A stretch of DNA of 64,000 bases, taken from positions 364,555-428,554 of the forward strand of contig NZ_LR588414.1 in the NCBI RefSeq assembly GCF_901447155.2, in the 5' to 3' direction. Position numbers and translations under genes: made by a program. The notes beneath the pieces were generated by a model, which was not told the origin of the DNA, ran no database searches, and worked only from the letters and a program-made list of their open reading frames with translations. Origin of the DNA: Peptoniphilus catoniae (GTDB lineage: Bacteria; Bacillota; Clostridia; Tissierellales; Peptoniphilaceae). Of this stretch, positions 8,521-16,307 are shown piece after piece. The stretch's first letter is position 1. Each line of letters starts with the position of its first letter.

Positions 8521-9310
8521 TGCAATAAAATATATTAGGGAAAGGACAAATTTTATTCCGAAAATTGGAGTAATTTTAGGATCTGGTTTAGGAGATTTTG
8601 CTGATCTTATAGAAAATCCCATAAGCTTTGATTACAAAAACATACCAGGATTCGTTTCATCAAGTGTGGTGGGTCATGACTCAAAACTTATAATGGGAAA
8701 GCTTGAAGGAAAAAGTATTGTTGTTATGAAAGGAAGAGTCCACTACTATGAAGGTCTGGGGATGGATAAGGTAATATTTCCTATAAAAGTTTTATCTGAA
8801 CTTGGCGTTGAGAAACTTATAGTTACCAACGCAAGTGGAGCTGTAAACAAAAGCTTTAAACCCAAGGACATAATGATAATAAAAGATCATATAAATATTA
8901 CAGGAATAAATCCTCTAATAGGACCAAATGATGAAAAGGGTCCAAGATTTCCAGATATGACCTACACATATTCAAGAAATCTTATAAAAAAGGCGAAAGA
9001 GGCTGCAAAAAATATTAACCTTGACGTTAAAGAGGGAGTTTATATGTGGTTTAGTGGACCTAGTTATGAAACACCTGCAGAAGTTAGAGCAGCAGGTATA
9101 CTTGGAGCCGACAGTGTAGGAATGAGCACAGTACCTGAAGTTATTATTGCAAAACATAGAAATATGGAAGTACTGGGATTGTCATGTACCAGCAATATGG
9201 CAGCAGGAGTTTTAGATCAACCACTAAATCATGAAGATGTAATAAATAGCTCCAAGGAAACAAGTGAAATTTTTAAGAAATATGTAAGAAATATCATTAA
9301 GGTGATTTAA
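8507..9310 (+). CDS. punA: purine-nucleoside phosphorylase (trimeric class)
   Basis: The 267-aa protein matches the trimeric purine nucleoside phosphorylase family that splits inosine/guanosine with phosphate. Visible motifs are GVILGSGLGDF (phosphate site), MKGRVHYYEG, LIVTNASGAVN, the substrate segment GPSYETPAEVRA, and SCTSNMAAG near the end. It overlaps the NUDIX gene and shares its last base with the pyrimidine phosphorylase start, forming a salvage cassette. Confidence 0.94.
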   Translation: MQTDDAIKYIRERTNFIPKIGVILGSGLGDFADLIENPISFDYKNIPGFVSSSVVGHDSKLIMGKLEGKSIVVMKGRVHYYEGLGMDKVIFPIKVLSELGVEKLIVTNASGAVNKSFKPKDIMIIKDHINITGINPLIGPNDEKGPRFPDMTYTYSRNLIKKAKEAAKNINLDVKEGVYMWFSGPSYETPAEVRAAGILGADSVGMSTVPEVIIAKHRNMEVLGLSCTSNMAAGVLDQPLNHEDVINSSKETSEIFKKYVRNIIKVI

Positions 9311-10623
9311 TGAATATATATAATATTTTAAATAAGAAGAAAAATGCGGAAGAATTAACAAGAGATGAGATTTTTTATTTTGTAGATAAATTTACCGACG
9401 ATACTATAAAAGATTATCAGGCATCGGCTTTATTAATGGCTATTTGTATAAATGACTTAACTTTTGAAGAAACATATAATCTTACAGATGCTATGCTTCA
9501 TTCAGGAGATATTGTAGATTTAAAGGGAATAAATGGAGTCAAAGTAGATAAGCATTCAACAGGAGGAGTAGGTGATACTACTACTCTTGTTGTGGGGCCT
9601 TTATTAGCAAGTGTTGGTATTAATTTTGCTAAGCTAAGTGGCAGAGGACTTGGACATACAGGTGGGACTTTAGATAAATTAGAATCCATTAAAGGATTTA
9701 ACGTAGGCCTATCAATAGATGAATTTATAAGAGATATTAACGACATAGGCATATCAATTAACGGACAAACTGCAAATATAACTCCGGCTGATAAAAAAAT
9801 CTATGCTTTAAGGGATGCAAGTGCAACTGTGGATAATATAGGATTAATTGCAAGCTCTATTATGAGTAAAAAACTTGCTGTAGATAGTGATGTTTTGTTA
9901 CTTGATGTAAAGGTTGGTTCGGGATCTTTTATGAAAACTGAAGAAAACGCCGAAAAGCTTGCAAACACTATGGTTAAAATTGGAGAAAAATTTGGAAGAA
10001 AGACTGCGGCACTTATTACCAATATGGATGAACCCTTAGGGTTTGCAGTAGGTAATTCCCTTGAGGTAATAGAAGCTATAAATACTCTTAAAGGCGAGGG
10101 ACCTAAAGATCTGACCGAAATCAGTATAAAAATAGGAGCAAAGCTTGCTTTTTTATCTGGCAAATATAGTAGCGAAGACCTTGCAAGAAAAGAACTTATA
10201 GAAAATATTACAAATGGCAAGGCACTTTTAAAATTTAAAGAAATGGTTTCCCGTCAAGGCGGGGACGCTTCTTTTGTAGATGATAACTCAAAATTTAAAA
10301 TATCCTCTATAAGAAAAGAAATACTAAGTAAATCCAATGGATATGTAGAAAGAATAGACGCTTTAGCAATAGGTGAAGCCGCAAAAGAATTAGGAGCAGG
10401 TAGAGAAACCAAGGAAGATGAAATAGATATGGGCTCCGGAGTAATTTTAAATAAAAAGGTAGAAGATATGGTAAAGGAAGGAGAACCTCTTGCTACAATT
10501 TATACTGAAAATAAAGAATCTATAGATGATGCCATGTCTTTAATTTATGAAGCGTATAAAATTGGAGAAAAAAAGCCTGATAATTATAAGCTTATTTTAA
10601 AGGAAGTTGATAGTTTTGTTTAG
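9310..10623 (+). CDS. pdp: pyrimidine-nucleoside phosphorylase
   Basis: The 437-aa protein has the thymidine/pyrimidine phosphorylase signature: DKHSTGGVGDTTTL, SGRGLGHTGGTLDKLE, ITPADKKIYALRD (substrate loop) and DVKVGSGSFMK. It phosphorolyses uridine, deoxyuridine or thymidine to the base and (deoxy)ribose 1-phosphate. Being in the same unit as punA it would supply pentose phosphates and bases. Firmicute homologues are normally annotated Pdp rather than DeoA; the length agrees. Confidence 0.93.
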   Translation: MNIYNILNKKKNAEELTRDEIFYFVDKFTDDTIKDYQASALLMAICINDLTFEETYNLTDAMLHSGDIVDLKGINGVKVDKHSTGGVGDTTTLVVGPLLASVGINFAKLSGRGLGHTGGTLDKLESIKGFNVGLSIDEFIRDINDIGISINGQTANITPADKKIYALRDASATVDNIGLIASSIMSKKLAVDSDVLLLDVKVGSGSFMKTEENAEKLANTMVKIGEKFGRKTAALITNMDEPLGFAVGNSLEVIEAINTLKGEGPKDLTEISIKIGAKLAFLSGKYSSEDLARKELIENITNGKALLKFKEMVSRQGGDASFVDDNSKFKISSIRKEILSKSNGYVERIDALAIGEAAKELGAGRETKEDEIDMGSGVILNKKVEDMVKEGEPLATIYTENKESIDDAMSLIYEAYKIGEKKPDNYKLILKEVDSFV

Positions 10624-10627
10624 AAAT

Positions 10628-11242
10628 ATGGATGTTTTATCCTTGGTATATACTGCTATAGCACTTTTATCAGCTATTATTCCCCATGAGGTAGCTCATG
10701 GTTATGCAGCCTACCTTTTAGGGGATGATACTGCAAAAAACGATGGCAGGCTATCCTTTAATCCCATTAACCATATAGATCCTGTGGGTTTATTGTCAAT
10801 GATACTTTTAAGGTTCGGTTGGGCCAAGGCCGTTCCAATTAATTCAAATAAATTTAAGAATAGAAGAAAGGGAACTCTTATAGTTTCCCTGGCAGGTGTT
10901 ACAGTAAATTTTATTATCGGATTTATAGCTGCAATAATTATGGTACCTGTATATATGAAAAATATGTCTGTAACAAATCTTATACAGGAAATTATGTGGT
11001 ATAACGTAATGCTTGGAGTATTTAATTTAATACCGATTCCTCCTCTTGACGGATCAAAAGCTCTTGCTAGCATTTTGCCTATGGACTTGGAAATGTTTTT
11101 TTATAAATATGAAAAAGCTTTCTATCTACTATTAATAGCACTTTTGTTTTCGGGATCCATAAGTAAATTTATGGGACCCATAATAATTAATATAATAAAT
11201 ATATTTATAGATGTAGGAATATCCCTATGGAATATAATATAA
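10628..11242 (+). CDS. site-2 protease family (M50) zinc metalloprotease
   Basis: Integral membrane protein of about 204 residues. The HEVAH zinc motif lies in the first helix (IIPHEVAHGYAAYLLGD), with NPINHIDPVG and the second zinc ligand region NLIPIPPLDGSK further on; this is the compact YwhC/Rip-like M50 subgroup. Substrate unknown. The start is uncertain: ATG 10628 has no good ribosome site, whereas an in-frame TTG at 10616 is 9 bp after AGGAAG, inside the pdp end. It overlaps scpA by 16 bp. The M50-scpA-scpB-rluB order is common in Firmicutes. Confidence 0.9.
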   Translation: MDVLSLVYTAIALLSAIIPHEVAHGYAAYLLGDDTAKNDGRLSFNPINHIDPVGLLSMILLRFGWAKAVPINSNKFKNRRKGTLIVSLAGVTVNFIIGFIAAIIMVPVYMKNMSVTNLIQEIMWYNVMLGVFNLIPIPPLDGSKALASILPMDLEMFFYKYEKAFYLLLIALLFSGSISKFMGPIIINIINIFIDVGISLWNII

Positions 11243-11943
11243 GTATAAAGCAATATGAAGGGCCTATGGATTTGTTGCTGGACTTAATAAAGAAAAATGA
11301 AATAGATATTTATGACATACCCATTCATATAATTACAAGTCAGTTTCTTGAATATATAAATATGTCTAAAGAACTTAACATGGAGTTGACCTCAGATTTT
11401 ATAGTTATGGCTTCAACGCTTGTAGAGATAAAATCTAAAATGCTTCTTCCTAAATTTACATTTGATGAAGATATTGAAGAGGAAGAGGAGGACCCCAGAA
11501 AGGAACTTGTTGATAAAATACTTGAGTATGAAAAGTTTAGAGAGATTTCCAAAGAATTAAAGGAAGCTGCGGAATATGAAAACAAAACTTTTTATAAACT
11601 TCAAGAAGATTTCTCCAATATAGACAGTTTAGATTTTTTAAAAAATTTAAGCAAGGAGTCTTTGTCTCAAGCCTTTAATAATATATTAAAAAGAGCTGTC
11701 GATAAAAACGAGGTTTCTAATATATCTATAGATTCTTACTCTATTGAAAAAGCAACGAAGGATATAAAGAATAAGCTTGAAAGATATAAAGAGTTCAGTT
11801 TTTTAAGTCTTATAAGCGATTATCCAATTGTAGAAGAAATAATAGTTTATTTTTTATCCTTACTTGAACTTGTAAGATTAGGTGAAGCCTATGCTCTACA
11901 GGATAATAATTTTTCAGATATTAAGATAGTTAGGAGATTGTAA
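11227..11943 (+). CDS. scpA: segregation and condensation protein A
   Basis: ScpA is the kleisin that joins SMC heads in the bacterial condensin. The 238-aa protein starts with the family hallmark QYEGPMDLLLDLIKKNEIDIYDIPI, has an acidic central linker (EDIEEEEEDPR) and a C-terminal winged-helix region ending ALQDNNFSDI. It overlaps the M50 protease gene upstream and the first base of scpB. Confidence 0.96.
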   Translation: MEYNISIKQYEGPMDLLLDLIKKNEIDIYDIPIHIITSQFLEYINMSKELNMELTSDFIVMASTLVEIKSKMLLPKFTFDEDIEEEEEDPRKELVDKILEYEKFREISKELKEAAEYENKTFYKLQEDFSNIDSLDFLKNLSKESLSQAFNNILKRAVDKNEVSNISIDSYSIEKATKDIKNKLERYKEFSFLSLISDYPIVEEIIVYFLSLLELVRLGEAYALQDNNFSDIKIVRRL

Positions 11944-12491
11944 TGCTATCAGATAAAAAAATAATGTCTATTATAGAAGGGATTCTTTTTGCTTGGTCTG
12001 AACCTGTAAGTCCCGAGGATTTATCTTTTGCTATGGATTTACCCATTGAAAAAATAAAGGATACTTTAGATTTTATGGTTGAAAGTTACAAGGATGAGAA
12101 TAGAGGCTTAAGGCTTATAAGAGTTCAAGGCAGCTATCAGTTAAATACAAAGCCTGAAAATTATGATTATATAAGCAAATTTGTAAGTAATAAGAATAAA
12201 AAAAGTCTATCAAACGCTTCCCTTGAAACTTTAGCCATTATAGCCTACAAGCAACCTGTTACTAAAGTGGAAGTTGAAAGCATAAGAGGAGTTAAGTGTG
12301 ATTCTACAATAAGAGGTTTAGTTGATATGGGCCTTATAAGAGTTGCAGGCCAGCTGGATAAAATAGGAAAACCGAATATATATGAAACTACCGATGAATT
12401 TCTAAAGAAAGTAGGCATACCTGATATAAATCAGTTACCTAAAATAGAAAAGGATATGCAAATAAGCATGGATTTTATGGAGGAAGAATGA
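11943..12491 (+). CDS. scpB: segregation and condensation protein B
   Basis: ScpB, the dimeric winged-helix KITE subunit of the SMC-ScpAB condensin. The 182-aa product shows IEGILFAWSEPV at the start and the conserved block SLETLAIIAYKQPVTKVEVE.IRG followed by TIRGLVDMGLI and GKPNIYETTDEFL. One-base overlap with scpA and four-base overlap with rluB show tight coupling. Confidence 0.96.
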   Translation: MLSDKKIMSIIEGILFAWSEPVSPEDLSFAMDLPIEKIKDTLDFMVESYKDENRGLRLIRVQGSYQLNTKPENYDYISKFVSNKNKKSLSNASLETLAIIAYKQPVTKVEVESIRGVKCDSTIRGLVDMGLIRVAGQLDKIGKPNIYETTDEFLKKVGIPDINQLPKIEKDMQISMDFMEEE

Positions 12492-13195
12492 GATTACAGA
12501 AATATATGGCTCATTCAGGAGCAGCATCAAGAAGAAAGTCTGAAGAATTTATTTCAGAAGGCAGAGTAAAAGTAAATAATAAAGTAATTACTGAGCCTGG
12601 ATATAAAGTCGATCCTGATAAAGATAGAGTTTATCTTGATGGAAGAAGACTTAAAATAATAAAAAAACACACCTACATAGCTCTTAACAAGCCTATGGGT
12701 GTAGTATCTACAGCTAGTGATGAGAAGGGAAGAAAAACTGTTGTAGACATGATAGAAACAGATGAAAGGTTATATCCTATAGGAAGACTTGACATAGATA
12801 CTACAGGCCTTATACTGCTTACAGACGACGGAGAAATAACTAACAAGCTGACTCATCCAAGGCATGAAATAAAGAAAACCTATATAGCAACAGTAGAAGG
12901 GACTCCTGATAAAAGGGCTTTAGACTCTTTAAGAAAGGGCATAAAGGTTGGTAATGAAAAATTTAAAGGAGCAGATGTTAAAATTCTTAAAAGTTTTGAA
13001 AATGATTCAATAATCAGGACTACAATTTCAGAAGGCAAGAACCATCAGGTGAAGTTAATGTATGAAAAAATAAATCATCCAGTTAAAAAGCTTAAAAGGA
13101 TATCTATAGGAGAAATCGAATTAGGAGATTTGGAAATAGGAAATTATAGATATTTAAACGAAGATGAAATAAAGTATTTGAAATCGATAAAATGA
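12488..13195 (+). CDS. rluB: rRNA pseudouridine synthase (RluB/RsuA family)
   Basis: The 235-aa protein has an N-terminal S4 domain (MRLQKYMAHSGAASRRKSEE) and a RsuA/RluB catalytic domain with GRLDIDTTGLILLTDDGE, where D102 is the expected catalytic aspartate, and KTYIATVEG. Located after scpB as in other Firmicutes, it most likely makes pseudouridine in 23S rRNA. Site specificity is inferred from context. Confidence 0.92.
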   Translation: MRLQKYMAHSGAASRRKSEEFISEGRVKVNNKVITEPGYKVDPDKDRVYLDGRRLKIIKKHTYIALNKPMGVVSTASDEKGRKTVVDMIETDERLYPIGRLDIDTTGLILLTDDGEITNKLTHPRHEIKKTYIATVEGTPDKRALDSLRKGIKVGNEKFKGADVKILKSFENDSIIRTTISEGKNHQVKLMYEKINHPVKKLKRISIGEIELGDLEIGNYRYLNEDEIKYLKSIK

Positions 13196-13752
13196 AAACT
13201 GTAAAATTTAATTATAGGCAAGTAATAGATGAAGTCCTTAACAATATGAATCTTAAAGATTCAATCTGCATGGATGCAACCTGCGGAAATGGTAAGGACT
13301 CTTTAAATATTATAAAAAGAATAGAAGAAGGATTTTTATATTGCGTAGATATTCAAGATTCCGCACTGAAAGAAACTGACAGACTTTTAAAAAGAGAGGG
13401 CTTTCATAACTATAAGCTTATAAAAGAATCCCATGACAAGGTATTTGATAAATTCAATTGCAAGTTTAAATTAGTTATCTATAACTTGGGATATTTACCG
13501 GGATCAGATAAAACTATAGTTACAAGACCGGATACAACTATAAGATCCATTGATATAGCTAAAGATTATCTTTTAAGTGATGGAGTTATAATAATTGTTT
13601 CATATTTAGGTCATGAAGGTTCCCTTGAGGAGAGAAGAGAACTTGATAATTATTTAAAGAATCTTGATCAAAAAAGTTTTTTAGTTGAAAAAAGAGAGTT
13701 TTATAATCAGGTTAATAATCCTCCTATAGTTTATTTAGTTGGAGTGAGATAA
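13192..13752 (+). CDS. mnmM: tRNA methyltransferase MnmM (YtqB-like)
   Basis: A compact 186-aa class I SAM methyltransferase with the SAM loop DATCGNGKD at 28-36 and the family-specific segment NLGYLPGSDKTIVT at about 99-112. This pairing identifies the YtqB family, shown in B. subtilis to methylate nm5(s2)U at the tRNA wobble position. It overlaps rluB by 4 bp and the next gene by one base, so it is an internal operon gene. The identification rests on motif recognition. Confidence 0.82.
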   Translation: MKTVKFNYRQVIDEVLNNMNLKDSICMDATCGNGKDSLNIIKRIEEGFLYCVDIQDSALKETDRLLKREGFHNYKLIKESHDKVFDKFNCKFKLVIYNLGYLPGSDKTIVTRPDTTIRSIDIAKDYLLSDGVIIIVSYLGHEGSLEERRELDNYLKNLDQKSFLVEKREFYNQVNNPPIVYLVGVR

Positions 13753-14951
13753 TGAAAAAGTTGGCGGTAATAGGAGCGGGGCCTGCAGGTATGATGGCAG
13801 CATATTGCGGCTCAAAAAATAATGAGGTAACACTTTTTGAACAAAATGAAAAGCTTGGGAAAAAACTTTATATAACAGGCAAAGGTAGATGTAATATTAC
13901 TAACAATAGAGATATATCAGAGTTTTTTGAAGAAATCTCAAGAAATGGAAAGTTTTTATATTCAGCTTTTTATAGCTTCACTAACAAGGACATGATTAAA
14001 CTGTTAAATGACATGGGACTTGATACAGTTGTAGAAAGAGGGGGAAGAGTTTTTCCAAAGACCGATAAATCCTCAGATGTTATTAAAGTTTATGAAAGGC
14101 TTTTAAAAAGCTCAGGAGTTGCTATAAAGCTTGGTTATAAAATAAATCGGTTGGAGAAAAAGAAAGACAAGTTTATTTTAAATGATAACCTGGAATTTGA
14201 TGCAGTAATTATATCAACGGGAGGTTTTTCTTACAGGTCTACAGGCTCAACAGGTTGGGGTTATAAATTTGCTGAAAGCTTCGGGCTTAAGGTTGAAGAT
14301 TTAAAGCCTGCCCTTGTGCCTATAGAGCTGGATGATGATTTTTTAAAGGATTTACAAGGACTTACTTTAAAAAATATAGATTTTATAGCCAAGGTGAATA
14401 AAAAGATGACCTATAAAGAATTTGGAGAGCTTTTGTTTACTCATTTTGGCATAAGCGGTCCCACAGTCCTTAGAATGTCCAATCGTATAAATAGGAGTAA
14501 AAATGTTCGACTTTTTATAGATTTAAAGCCTGCACTTGATTACAAGGAATTAGATGAAAGGGTCTTGAGGGATTTTGAATCTTATATTAATAAAAATATT
14601 TCAAATGCTTTGGTAGATTTGTTACCTAAAAAACTTATTGGAGTAATTATAAACTTAGCAGGTATAAGGCCTGATATTTCGGTTAATAAAATTTCAAAGG
14701 AAGAAAGACAAAAGCTTGTATATACTATAAAAAATATGCCGCTTAATTTTAAATCTTTAATGGATATTAACGCTGCCATAGTTACAAGTGGAGGAGTAAG
14801 TGTAAGGGAGATAAATCCTTCAACTATGGAGTCCAAAAAAGTAAAGGGCTTATATTTTTGTGGAGAAGTTTTAGATGTTGAGGGATTTACCGGAGGATAT
14901 AATCTTCAAATAGCAAATTCCACAGGATACTTGGCAGGAAGCTCGGTATAA
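13752..14951 (+). CDS. NAD(P)/FAD-dependent oxidoreductase, HI0933/YhiN family
   Basis: The 399-aa protein begins with the dinucleotide-binding loop VIGAGPAGMMAAYCG and has GKKLYITGKGRCNITNN, RVFPKTDKSSDV, STGGFSYRSTGSTGWGY and a C-terminal FCGEVLDVEGFTGGYNLQIA, all diagnostic of the HI0933-like flavoprotein family. The physiological reaction is not established. It is the last gene of the long operon, with cmk often next in related genomes, here preceded by a new promoter. Confidence 0.92.
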   Translation: MKKLAVIGAGPAGMMAAYCGSKNNEVTLFEQNEKLGKKLYITGKGRCNITNNRDISEFFEEISRNGKFLYSAFYSFTNKDMIKLLNDMGLDTVVERGGRVFPKTDKSSDVIKVYERLLKSSGVAIKLGYKINRLEKKKDKFILNDNLEFDAVIISTGGFSYRSTGSTGWGYKFAESFGLKVEDLKPALVPIELDDDFLKDLQGLTLKNIDFIAKVNKKMTYKEFGELLFTHFGISGPTVLRMSNRINRSKNVRLFIDLKPALDYKELDERVLRDFESYINKNISNALVDLLPKKLIGVIINLAGIRPDISVNKISKEERQKLVYTIKNMPLNFKSLMDINAAIVTSGGVSVREINPSTMESKKVKGLYFCGEVLDVEGFTGGYNLQIANSTGYLAGSSV

Positions 14952-14963
14952 AAGATAAATAGC

Positions 14964-14992
14964 TTGTATTAAATGGCTTATTACCATATAAT
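14964..14992 (+). promoter_or_regulatory. promoter upstream of cmk
   Basis: TTGTAT at 14964-14969 and TATAAT at 14987-14992, spacer 17 bp. Transcription would start near 15000, leaving a 70-nt leader that contains a terminator before the cmk start. Confidence 0.65.
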
Positions 14993-15032
14993 AATCAGTT
15001 AGAAGGCAATGGACCTTTATAAGAATAATAAG

Positions 15033-15058
15033 AATCACTGTGCTAACAGTGATTTTTT
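15033..15058 (+). terminator. terminator in the cmk leader
   Basis: Perfect 9-bp stem AATCACTGT / ACAGTGATT with GCTA loop, followed by a run of T. It ends only 12 bp before the cmk start codon and lies downstream of the predicted cmk promoter, so it may act as an attenuator as well as ending the upstream operon. Confidence 0.88.
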
Positions 15059-15070
15059 AATGGAGGATTT

Positions 15071-15727
15071 ATGTATTCAATAGCGATAGACGGGCCTGCC
15101 GGTAGTGGTAAAAGTACTTTGGCAAGGGCACTGGCAGATAAGCTTAATATATCATATATAGATACAGGAGCAATGTATAGGGCTTTGGCTTATAAAGCTT
15201 TTAAAAATAATTTAGATTTGTGTGATTTCAGTAATCTTGAAAATTTTTTAAAAGGAACTCACATAGACTATAAAGATGGTAAGATTTATCTTGATAAAGA
15301 GGATGTATCAGATAAAATAAGATCTCAAGGCATATCAAAAAAAGCATCAGTCTTATCAAAAAATCAAAAAGTTAGAGATTACTTAGTTAACATACAAAGA
15401 GAAATTTCAAAAAGAAGGTCCGTAGTTATGGAAGGACGAGATATAGGTACAGTTGTGCTTCCTAACGCCGATTTAAAAATATTTCTTACAGCTTCAATAG
15501 ATATTAGGACTAGAAGAAGATATGACCAGCTAAAGGAAAAAGACAAAAGCGTAGACTTTGAAAAGCTTAAAAGAGATATAATGTCAAGAGATGAAAATGA
15601 TATAAAAAGGAAAAACTCTCCTTTAAAAAAAGCTGAAGATGCTTTTGAATTTGATAATAGTAATATGAATCTTGAAGAAAGCATAAATTATATTTTAGAC
15701 TTGTTAAGAGGTAAAAATGTTATATAA
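15071..15727 (+). CDS. cmk: (d)CMP kinase
   Basis: The 218-aa cytidylate kinase starts with SIAIDGPAGSGKST (P-loop at about 8-16) and contains DTGAMYRALAY, the family motif VMEGRDIGTVVLPNA and RRRYDQLKE. It phosphorylates CMP and dCMP. GGAGGA precedes ATG 15071. It overlaps plsC by 11 bp; the cmk-plsC-ispH-S1 order is a known arrangement in Clostridia. Confidence 0.96.
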   Translation: MYSIAIDGPAGSGKSTLARALADKLNISYIDTGAMYRALAYKAFKNNLDLCDFSNLENFLKGTHIDYKDGKIYLDKEDVSDKIRSQGISKKASVLSKNQKVRDYLVNIQREISKRRSVVMEGRDIGTVVLPNADLKIFLTASIDIRTRRRYDQLKEKDKSVDFEKLKRDIMSRDENDIKRKNSPLKKAEDAFEFDNSNMNLEESINYILDLLRGKNVI

Positions 15728-16307
15728 AATATTTAGATTTATTGGTTTAATTTTTATTAAGCTGCTTTTTAGAGTGGAGCTTGTAGGAAAAGAAAATTTT
15801 CCTAAAGAGGGACCAATAATAGTAGCTCCAAACCATAAAAGTAATTTTGATCCTATTTTTGTATCATGTTTAATAAAAACTCAAATACATTGGATGGCAA
15901 AAAAAGAACTTTATAGATCAAAGATTTTAGGATACATCGTAGATTTAATGGGGGCGTTTCCTGTAGACAGACAGGCAACTGATATTAAGGCAATAAAAAA
16001 AGCTATGGGAATATTGAAAGAGAAAAAGGTTCTTGGGATTTTCCCCGAAGGCACAAGAGTAAAAAACCAAGATTTTTCCAATCCAAAGTCAGGAGTTGCA
16101 TTAATAGGACATAGAACGAAATCAAAAATAGTTCCCATTTATATAGATGGAAATTATAAATTATTTAGAAAAATGAGACTTGTAATAAGGAAGCCTATAG
16201 ATTTATCTCAAACGCCTAAACTTAATCAGAAAGATTATGATGATCTGGCTCTTAAGATATTAAAGTCCATATATGGGGTTGATGAAGATAGAAGTATTGG
16301 TAGCTGA
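15717..16307 (+). CDS. plsC: 1-acyl-sn-glycerol-3-phosphate acyltransferase
   Basis: The 196-aa membrane-associated acyltransferase has a hydrophobic N-terminus (FIGLIFIKLLF), the catalytic HX4D motif NHKSNFDP (H40, D45) and the substrate motif FPEGTR near 104-109. It acylates lysophosphatidic acid to phosphatidic acid in phospholipid synthesis. It overlaps cmk and the start of the IspH-S1 gene. Confidence 0.94.
   Translation: MLYKIFRFIGLIFIKLLFRVELVGKENFPKEGPIIVAPNHKSNFDPIFVSCLIKTQIHWMAKKELYRSKILGYIVDLMGAFPVDRQATDIKAIKKAMGILKEKKVLGIFPEGTRVKNQDFSNPKSGVALIGHRTKSKIVPIYIDGNYKLFRKMRLVIRKPIDLSQTPKLNQKDYDDLALKILKSIYGVDEDRSIGS

Noticed and set aside
9801-10220. 139-aa minus-strand ORF inside pdp
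   Set aside because: Shadow frame of a well-supported gene; no initiation signals.
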